This document shows positions 13,090-18,145 of a stretch of DNA of 18,145 bases, one piece after another. The stretch is taken from contig NZ_JAHACR010000057.1 of assembly GCF_018375725.1 (NCBI RefSeq), positions 1 through 18,145 of the forward strand, given 5' to 3'. This stretch comes from Burkholderia sp. (GTDB lineage: Bacteria > Pseudomonadota > Gammaproteobacteria > Burkholderiales > Burkholderiaceae). Position 1 is the first letter of the stretch; the number at the start of each line of letters is the position of its first letter. Both the position numbers and the translations under genes were made by a program. Below the pieces are notes generated by a model. The model was not told the DNA's origin. It ran no database searches and saw nothing but the letters and a program-made list of their open reading frames with translations.

Positions 13090-13671
13090 TCACGGCGCGT
13101 GCAGGCGCCCCATGACGACCGTATGCACCGCCTCGCCCACGCGGTCGAGCATCGCCGTGACAGGACGTGCGTACAGATGCACGGCAAGCGCGCCTGCCGT
13201 GCCGACCAGCACCCCACCCGCCATGTCGAACGGCCAGTGCACGCCGACATAGATCCGCCCCCATGCAACCGCCGCAGCCACCACGGCCATCACCAGGCCG
13301 GTCATGCGCGTCGACGCGCCCAGCATCATGCCGACCGCCATGCTCCACGCAAACGTCATGTGATCGCTCGGAAAGGAGCTGTTCGGCGCGTGCGGAATCA
13401 GCTGTGCGCCGACGCCGGCCATGAACGGCCGCGGCGAAAACCAGAAATGCGACACGATCTGCGCGAGTGCGAGCGCCGCACAGGCGCCGAGACCGGCATC
13501 GATCGCCTGACGCCGCGTCGACCGGATGCCGAACAGCCAAGACACGAACAACAGGGCCGGAATCGCATAGACGAGCCAATCGGCTGCGAAAATCGCCATC
13601 CTGGCGACGCCGGGCTGAGGCGCCGAACCGGCATTGATGGCGGAAAAAAGGGCTAGATTGAGGTTCTGCAT
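13090..13671 (-). CDS. PAP2-family phosphatase, undecaprenyl-diphosphatase (BcrC/YbjG) type, 193 aa
   Basis: Inner-membrane phosphatase acting on a lipid pyrophosphate, probably recycling undecaprenyl diphosphate for cell-wall synthesis. The three PAP2 active-site motifs are visible: SPRPF (the R-P of motif 1), SSFPSDHMTF (PSDH, motif 2) and GRIYVGVHWPFDM (R-x5-H-x3-D, motif 3). The Lys often found seven residues before the motif-1 Arg is replaced (HFWFSPRP is preceded by Ser). About five hydrophobic helices cover the protein, starting with FAADWLVYAIPALLFVSWLFG. Length fits the BcrC/YbjG group. No strong ribosome site precedes ATG 13671. A direct repeat resembling a PmrA/QseB box with a spaced -10 lies 53-86 bases upstream, suggesting envelope-stress control. 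It converges on the reductase gene. Confidence 0.92.
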   Translation of the reverse strand: MQNLNLALFSAINAGSAPQPGVARMAIFAADWLVYAIPALLFVSWLFGIRSTRRQAIDAGLGACAALALAQIVSHFWFSPRPFMAGVGAQLIPHAPNSSFPSDHMTFAWSMAVGMMLGASTRMTGLVMAVVAAAVAWGRIYVGVHWPFDMAGGVLVGTAGALAVHLYARPVTAMLDRVGEAVHTVVMGRLHAP

Positions 13672-14108
13672 GAATCCGATGACGTGGGAAGAAAGTGTGC
13701 GGCCGGCTTTCCGATCGCAGACGATGCTAGGGTGGCGACGCTTAAGCGATGCTTAACGGCCTCGGGACGGCGGCGGATGACATCCGGATCGGACATTCCA
13801 GCGCGCTGGAAGCGTGCATTGCAACACAAGTTCATAAAATTGCAATATTTCTCGAAATCATTTCCCGAAAAGCCTCACCAGACATCCTGTAAACACTCAC
13901 CTCGAGCCGCATGGCGATCTGATCGGGCCTCACGCGCATCGGGCGTGTGACGCAGGTTCTGGCCGCACTCACCAGTTGCGTCAACATTAGCCGGGGCAAT
14001 GTCGCGTTTTTCACAACAATCCATTCCAGCTGCGGCATCGCACAATGACGAGGCGTGGGCATACGATATCGGCACCCGTCAACGAGACGGTTCACACCAG
14101 GAGTCCGC
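13672..14108. other. Divergent intergenic region between PAP2 and adc genes
   Basis: About 437 bases, with an AT-rich patch near 13830-13870. It holds the PmrA/QseB-like box and -10 for the PAP2 gene. No promoter for adc could be placed with confidence, and no small gene is supported. Confidence 0.6.
13724..13757 (-). promoter_or_regulatory. Candidate PmrA/QseB-type box and -10 of the PAP2 gene
   Basis: CTTAAG (13741-13746) and CTTAAC (13752-13757) form a direct repeat with five bases between, fitting the YTTAAK-N5-YTTAAK consensus at 11 of 12 positions. On the PAP2 strand TAGCAT (13724-13729) lies 11 bases beyond the box, the spacing seen when such a response regulator replaces the -35. Confidence 0.45.
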
Positions 14109-14849
14109 ATGAAACCGAGCGATGTTCGATCGAAAGCGTTTGCCATGCCGTTGACCAGCCCCGCGTTCCCCATCGGCCCTTACCGGTTCGTCGACCGGGA
14201 ATTCCTGATCATCACGTACCGCACCGACCCGGATCGTCTGCGCGCAATCGTGCCCGAGCCGCTGACGATCACCGAACCGCTCGTGCATTACGAATTCATC
14301 CGGATGCGCGATTCGACCGGCTTCGGCGACTACACGGAAAGCGGCCAGGTGATTCCCGTGGAATATGAAGGGCAGGCCGGCGGCTATACGCTTGCGATGT
14401 ATCTCGACGACCATCCGCCGATTGCGGGCGGCCGCGAACTGTGGGGCTTTCCGAAGAAGCTCGCCTCGCCGACGCTGGAGGTGAACACCGATCATCTGCT
14501 CGGCACGCTCGATTACGGCAAGGTGCGCGTTGCAACCGGCACGATGGGTTACAAGCACCGCGAACTCGACGTGACCGAACAGGGCCGCCGTCTCGCCGCG
14601 CCCAATTTCCTGCTGAAGATCATTCCGCACGTGGACGGCACCGCGCGCGTATGCGAACTGGTGCGCTACTACATGCAGGACATCGTGATGAAAGGCGCAT
14701 GGACCGGCCCCGCGTCGCTCGCACTGTCTCCGCATGCGCTCGCGCCGGTCGCCGACCTGCCGGTGCTCGAAATCGTCGAGGCGCGCCATCTGGTCGCCGA
14801 TTTGACACTCGGCCTCGGCGAAGTCGTCTACGATTACCTGGCTCAGTAA
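14109..14849 (+). CDS. adc: Acetoacetate decarboxylase, 246 aa
   Basis: Cytosolic enzyme converting acetoacetate to acetone and CO2 through a Schiff base on lysine. The catalytic pair is K116-K117 in LWGFPKKLASP, one position from K115-K116 of the Clostridium enzyme. R30 in FVDREF and E77 in DYTESGQ fit the active-site Arg and Glu of the family, and VEYEGQAGGYTLAMYLDD is a conserved core segment. Length matches the family (244-246). The start at 14109 has CAGGAG upstream; the longer frame from 14055 adds 18 residues with no conserved character. bdhA follows after 52 bases on the same strand, and both act on the acetoacetate/3-hydroxybutyrate pool left from polyhydroxybutyrate breakdown, so co-transcription is likely. 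Confidence 0.95.
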   Translation: MKPSDVRSKAFAMPLTSPAFPIGPYRFVDREFLIITYRTDPDRLRAIVPEPLTITEPLVHYEFIRMRDSTGFGDYTESGQVIPVEYEGQAGGYTLAMYLDDHPPIAGGRELWGFPKKLASPTLEVNTDHLLGTLDYGKVRVATGTMGYKHRELDVTEQGRRLAAPNFLLKIIPHVDGTARVCELVRYYMQDIVMKGAWTGPASLALSPHALAPVADLPVLEIVEARHLVADLTLGLGEVVYDYLAQ

Positions 14850-14901
14850 CGTCAGCAGTCCCATTGCATCTGTCCCCACCCTTCACTACGGGAATTCGAA
14901 C

Positions 14902-15687
14902 ATGAGCAATCTGAACGGCAAGACCGCGGTCGTCACCGGCGCGGCGAGCGGCATTGGCAAGGAAATTGCGCTGGAACTGGCAAGGGCGGGCGCCGCGGTC
15001 GCGATCGCCGACCTGAACCAGGACGGCGCGAATGCCGTCGCGGAGGAAATCACGAAAGCGGGCGGCCGGGCGATCGGCATCGCGATGGACGTGACGAACG
15101 AAGAAGCCGTCAACAGCGGCATCGACAAGGTCGCCGAGACATTCGGATCGGTCGACATCCTCGTGTCGAATGCGGGCATCCAGATCGTCAATCCGATCGA
15201 GAACTACGCGTTCTCCGACTGGAAGAAGATGCAGGCGATCCACGTCGACGGCGCGTTCCTGACGACCAAGGCGGCGCTCAAGCACATGTACAAGGACGAT
15301 CGCGGCGGCGTCGTGATCTACATGGGGTCGGTGCACTCGCACGAGGCGTCGCCGCTGAAGTCGGCGTACGTGACGGCCAAGCACGGCCTGCTCGGCCTCG
15401 CGCGCGTGCTCGCGAAGGAAGGCGCGAAGCACAACGTGCGCTCGCATGTCGTGTGTCCGGGCTTCGTGCGCACGCCGCTCGTCGACAAGCAGATTCCGGA
15501 ACAGGCCAAGGAGCTGGGGATCAGCGAAGAGGACGTGATCAAGAAGGTGATGCTCGGCAATACCGTCGACGGCGTGTTCACGACGGTGCAGGACGTCGCG
15601 CAGACGGTGCTGTTCCTGTCGGCCTTCCCGAGCGCCGCGCTGACCGGCCAGTCCGTCGTCGTCAGCCACGGCTGGTACATGCAGTAA
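14902..15687 (+). CDS. bdhA: 3-hydroxybutyrate dehydrogenase, 261 aa
   Basis: NAD-dependent short-chain dehydrogenase that interconverts (R)-3-hydroxybutyrate and acetoacetate in the cytosol. The NAD motif TGAASGIG is at residues 12-19, with D37 after the second strand for NAD preference, MDV at 62-64 and NAG at 90-92. The catalytic residues are S143 (MGSVHS), Y156 and K160 (SAYVTAKHG). The Asn of the usual Asn-Ser-Tyr-Lys tetrad is His114 (AIHVDGAFL), which I recall from Ralstonia-type BdhA as well. The end SVVVSHGWYMQ is typical of the family. GGGAA lies nine bases upstream of ATG 14902. It sits 52 bases behind adc, and a bidirectional terminator follows. Confidence 0.96.
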   Translation: MSNLNGKTAVVTGAASGIGKEIALELARAGAAVAIADLNQDGANAVAEEITKAGGRAIGIAMDVTNEEAVNSGIDKVAETFGSVDILVSNAGIQIVNPIENYAFSDWKKMQAIHVDGAFLTTKAALKHMYKDDRGGVVIYMGSVHSHEASPLKSAYVTAKHGLLGLARVLAKEGAKHNVRSHVVCPGFVRTPLVDKQIPEQAKELGISEEDVIKKVMLGNTVDGVFTTVQDVAQTVLFLSAFPSAALTGQSVVVSHGWYMQ

Positions 15688-15737
15688 GTCGGCGGGCCGC
15701 CGATTGCATCGGCGTTCGCGTCTGGCGACCTGCACAG

Positions 15738-15766
15738 AAAAAAACGCGCTCCGACGAGCGCGTTTT
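15738..15766. terminator. Bidirectional intrinsic terminator between bdhA and tyrB
   Basis: AAAACGCGCTC (15741-15751) and GAGCGCGTTTT (15756-15766) form an 11-bp stem with loop CGAC. The plus strand ends in four T; the minus strand reads seven T (complement of 15738-15744). It lies between the convergent bdhA and tyrB stops. Confidence 0.92.
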
Positions 15767-15816
15767 ATGCATGCAGGCAGGGCGACGCCGGAGGCGGCTG
15801 CGCCCTGATTGCCGAT

Positions 15817-17016
15817 TTACTTCAGGACGGCGGCGATCGCGTTGGCGACCACGTCGAGGTTGCGCGTGTTCAGCGCGGCGACGCAGATCCGGCCCGTGCT
15901 GACCGCATAGATGCCGAACTCCTCGCGCAGACGATCGACCTGCGCCGACGTCAGGCCCGAGTACGAGAACATCCCGCGCTGCGCGTTGATGAAGCTGAAG
16001 TCGCGATCGACGCCGCTTGCCTTCAGGCGTTCGACGAGGCCGTTGCGCATTGCGCGGATGCGGTCGCGCATCTCGCCGAGTTCCTGCACCCACGATGCGT
16101 TCAGTTCCGGCGACGCGAGCACTGCCGACACCACTGCGGCGCCGTGCGTCGACGGGTTCGAGTAGTTCGTACGGATCACGCGCTTGAGCTGCGACAGCAC
16201 GCGGGCCGCTTCGTCTTTGCTCGACGTGAGGATCGTCAGCGCGCCGACGCGCTCGCCGTACAGCGAGAACGACTTCGAGAACGACGACGACACGAAGGCG
16301 TTCAGCTCGGCCGCGGCGAACAGACGCACGGCTGCGGCGTCAGCCTCGATGTTCTCGCCGAAGCCCTGATACGCGATGTCGAGGAACGGCACGAGGTTGC
16401 GCGCCTTGACCACGTCGACGATCTGCTTCCACTGCGCTTCCGTCAGGTCGACGCCCGTCGGGTTGTGGCAGCAGGCGTGGAGCACGACGATCGTGCCCGG
16501 CTCATAGCCGTTCAGCGCCGACAGCATGCCTTCGAAGTTCACGCCGTTGGTCTTCGCTTCGTAGTACGGATACGCGACGACCTCGAAGCCGGCTGCTTCG
16601 AACAGCGCGCGGTGGTTTTCCCAGCTCGGGTCGCTGATCGCGACCTTCGCCTTCGGATTCAGCGTGCTCAGGAAATCGGCGCCGATCTTCAGCGCGCCCG
16701 TGCCGCCCAGCGCCTGCGCCGTAACAACGCGGCCCGCGGCGATCAGCGGCGAATCGCTGCCGAGCAGCAGCTTCTGCACGGCGAGATCATAGGCGGCGAT
16801 ACCGTCGATCGGCAGATAGCCGCGCGGCAGGCCCGCTTCGACGCGCGCCAGTTCCGCCTCGCGCACTGCGCGCAGCAGCGGAATCTTGCCTTCCTCGTTC
16901 GTGTACACGCCAACGCCGAGATTGACCTTGGTGGGACGCGCATCGGCGTTGAAGGCTTCGTTCAGGCCCAGGATCGGGTCGCGGGGAGCAAGCTGGACGG
17001 CGGAGAAGAGCGACAT
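15817..17016 (-). CDS. tyrB: Aromatic-amino-acid/aspartate aminotransferase, 399 aa
   Basis: PLP-dependent class I aminotransferase (subgroup I-alpha), transferring the amino group between aspartate or aromatic amino acids and 2-oxoglutarate. The PLP lysine is K248 in SSSFSKSFSLYGERVG, with R256 for the cofactor phosphate. W132 (DPSWENH), N185 (CHNPTGVD), D213 and Y216 (FLDIAYQGF) line the cofactor, and R376 (STGRICVAAL) binds the substrate carboxylate. The N-terminal PRDPILGLNEAFNAD and VNLGVGVY are diagnostic. Length equals AspC/TyrB (396-397) within a few residues. TyrB and AspC cannot be separated securely by eye; TyrB is the usual name in Burkholderia. No clear ribosome site precedes ATG 17016. 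The gene is divergent from uvrB and shares a terminator with bdhA. Confidence 0.93.
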   Translation of the reverse strand: MSLFSAVQLAPRDPILGLNEAFNADARPTKVNLGVGVYTNEEGKIPLLRAVREAELARVEAGLPRGYLPIDGIAAYDLAVQKLLLGSDSPLIAAGRVVTAQALGGTGALKIGADFLSTLNPKAKVAISDPSWENHRALFEAAGFEVVAYPYYEAKTNGVNFEGMLSALNGYEPGTIVVLHACCHNPTGVDLTEAQWKQIVDVVKARNLVPFLDIAYQGFGENIEADAAAVRLFAAAELNAFVSSSFSKSFSLYGERVGALTILTSSKDEAARVLSQLKRVIRTNYSNPSTHGAAVVSAVLASPELNASWVQELGEMRDRIRAMRNGLVERLKASGVDRDFSFINAQRGMFSYSGLTSAQVDRLREEFGIYAVSTGRICVAALNTRNLDVVANAIAAVLK

Positions 17017-17112
17017 GATGGTTCGGCAGTAGTGAAAAGAGGGTCAGGCTTTATCGGGCGGGGCTGTGCGCGGCGGGCCGGAGCACGACGCAGGAAAGCA
17101 CAGCAGCTTGCC

Positions 17113-17128
17113 ATTGTAGCGAATTCGC
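17113..17128 (-). promoter_or_regulatory. Candidate -10 of tyrB with adjoining palindrome
   Basis: TACAAT on the minus strand (17113-17118) would start transcription near 17105, giving a leader of about 90 bases. The perfect palindrome GCGAATTCGC (17119-17128) occupies the spacer directly next to it. The -35 is weak. Confidence 0.4.
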
Positions 17129-17223
17129 CGGGGTTTTTCGCACGACGATGCGCCGCACCACGATTTTCCGCCGTGTGCCGACGCGCGTCGGGCTCCGGCA
17201 CGATACGCTTGCCCGCGAAGCGC

Positions 17224-17229
17224 TAGAAT
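17224..17229 (+). promoter_or_regulatory. Candidate -10 of uvrB
   Basis: TAGAAT at 17224-17229, 32 bases before the uvrB start; no good -35 is seen. No LexA-type CTG-N10-CAG box was found between here and tyrB. Confidence 0.35.
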
Positions 17230-17260
17230 GGCTTTTTTGTTTTCGCTCCGGCCGCCATCC

Positions 17261-18145
17261 ATGTCCGAACATCATGCCGCAGTCGGCGACGCGCTCGATG
17301 AATCGAAATTCGTGACCTTCGAAGGGTCTCCTTTTCAGCTGTATCAACCCTATCCACCCGCCGGCGATCAGCCGACCGCGATCGAGACGCTGGTCGAGGG
17401 CGTCGAGGACGGCCTCTCGTTCCAGACGCTGCTGGGCGTGACCGGTTCCGGCAAGACTTACACGATGGCGAACACGATCGCGCGGCTCGGCCGCCCGGCG
17501 ATCGTATTCGCGCCGAACAAGACGCTCGCCGCCCAGCTCTACGCCGAATTCCGCGAGTTCTTCCCGCGCAACGCGGTCGAGTACTTTGTCTCGTACTACG
17601 ACTACTATCAGCCGGAAGCGTACGTACCGCAGCGCGACCTGTTCATCGAAAAGGACTCGTCGATCAACGAGCACATCGAGCAGATGCGGTTGTCGGCGAC
17701 CAAGAGCCTGATGGAGCGTCGGGACGTGGTGATCGTCGCGACGGTGTCGGCGATCTACGGTATCGGCAATCCGTCCGAGTATCACAAGATGATCATGACG
17801 CTGCGCGCCGGCGACAAGCTCGGACAGCGCGAAATGATCGCCCGGCTGATCGCGATGCAGTACACGCGCAACGAGCAGTCCTTCCAGCGCGGCACGTTCC
17901 GGGTGCGCGGCGACACGATCGATATCTTCCCGGCCGAACATGCGGAGATGGCGGTGCGCGTCGAGCTGTTCGACGACGAGATCGAGTCGCTGCAGCTGTT
18001 CGATCCGCTGACAGGCCGCGTGCGGCAGAAGATTCCGCGCTTCACCGTGTATCCGTCGTCGCATTACGTGACGCCGCGGGACACCGTGATGCGTGCCGTC
18101 GAGACGATCAAGGAGGAACTGCGCGAGCGGCTCGAGTTCTTTCAT
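17261..18145 (+). CDS. uvrB: Excinuclease ABC subunit B, N-terminal 295 codons (3' end outside window)
   Basis: Damage-verifying helicase-like subunit of nucleotide excision repair; it is loaded by UvrA and recruits UvrC. The conserved N-terminal FEGSPFQLYQPYPPAGDQPTA is followed by Walker A GVTGSGKT (residues 59-66), APNKTLAAQL, and the DNA-clamping beta-hairpin region from YYDYYQPEAY (from about 112) through the QRDLFIEKDSS segment. SINEHIEQMRLSATKSL, VATVSAIYG and the domain-2 segments RGTFRVRGDTIDIFPAEH and PRFTVYPSSHYVTP come next. The frame is open to the last base (295 whole codons); helicase motifs IV-VI and the UvrC-binding tail lie beyond the window. Start ATG 17261 is chosen because MSEHHAAVGDALDESKFV is the usual Burkholderia beginning. 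Confidence 0.97.
   Translation, partial: MSEHHAAVGDALDESKFVTFEGSPFQLYQPYPPAGDQPTAIETLVEGVEDGLSFQTLLGVTGSGKTYTMANTIARLGRPAIVFAPNKTLAAQLYAEFREFFPRNAVEYFVSYYDYYQPEAYVPQRDLFIEKDSSINEHIEQMRLSATKSLMERRDVVIVATVSAIYGIGNPSEYHKMIMTLRAGDKLGQREMIARLIAMQYTRNEQSFQRGTFRVRGDTIDIFPAEHAEMAVRVELFDDEIESLQLFDPLTGRVRQKIPRFTVYPSSHYVTPRDTVMRAVETIKEELRERLEFFH

Noticed and set aside
12565..13656. Plus-strand open frame of 363 codons across the reductase and PAP2 genes
   Set aside because: Arg/Ala/Gly-rich shadow of two well-supported genes, running through the terminator hairpin between them.
17017..17260. LexA box for uvrB
   Set aside because: No CTGT-N8-ACAG-like sequence was found in the gap.
17051..18145. Long minus-strand open frame covering uvrB
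   Set aside because: It is antisense to the clearly recognised uvrB; the frame is open because of GC-rich codon bias, and the protein resembles nothing.

Overview
The window looks like Burkholderiales chromosome, most probably Burkholderia. GC is high throughout. The right end carries an acetoacetate decarboxylase / 3-hydroxybutyrate dehydrogenase pair followed by divergent tyrB and uvrB, whose proteins read like Burkholderia orthologues. The genus call rests on protein recognition only; no search was run. No tRNA, rRNA, CRISPR array or complete insertion sequence was seen.

Layout, left to right. The 3' part of an NCS2 xanthine/urate-type permease (1-1244) ends at a UUCG hairpin. From 1245 to 3624 the DNA is sparse: two small co-oriented hypothetical genes (1753-2299), a hypothetical gene on the minus strand (2925-3308), a perfect 20-bp hairpin with a GNRA loop, and two of three copies of a degenerate intergenic element. 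Next is a probable catabolic module: an aldo/keto reductase and an SRPBCC protein in one operon, divergent from a LysR regulator, with a clear inverted-repeat operator between them. From 6090 to 7525 the DNA is decayed: the 5' part of a short-chain dehydrogenase gene and the 5' part of a GlxA-type (DJ-1/PfpI) regulator gene face each other and are joined at about 6744, both lacking their 3' ends. A Tat-exported epoxide-hydrolase-like protein follows (7526-8578).

A metallophosphoesterase gene and a CLC-type transporter gene lie on the minus strand (8871-11144). The transporter has the sequence marks of CLC-F fluoride/proton antiporters, and its leader holds a well-formed fluoride (crcB) riboswitch starting at the predicted transcription start. 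This is a complete fluoride sensing and export unit. On the other side is a PadR regulator resembling E. coli YqjI, overlapping or abutting a siderophore-interacting flavin reductase resembling YqjH/NfeF, so probably a metal-responsive ferric-reductase operon. A PAP2-type lipid-pyrophosphate phosphatase gene converges on it; its upstream region has a direct repeat matching the PmrA/QseB box, 11 bp from a -10.

The last third is ordinary core metabolism: adc and bdhA (acetoacetate and 3-hydroxybutyrate breakdown), a bidirectional terminator, tyrB (aromatic/aspartate aminotransferase) on the minus strand, and the first 295 codons of uvrB running off the right end.

The best candidates for new biology are the three-copy intergenic element, the 20-bp GNRA hairpin, the riboswitch expression platform, and the PmrA-type box in front of the PAP2 gene. 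No wholly new protein system was found.
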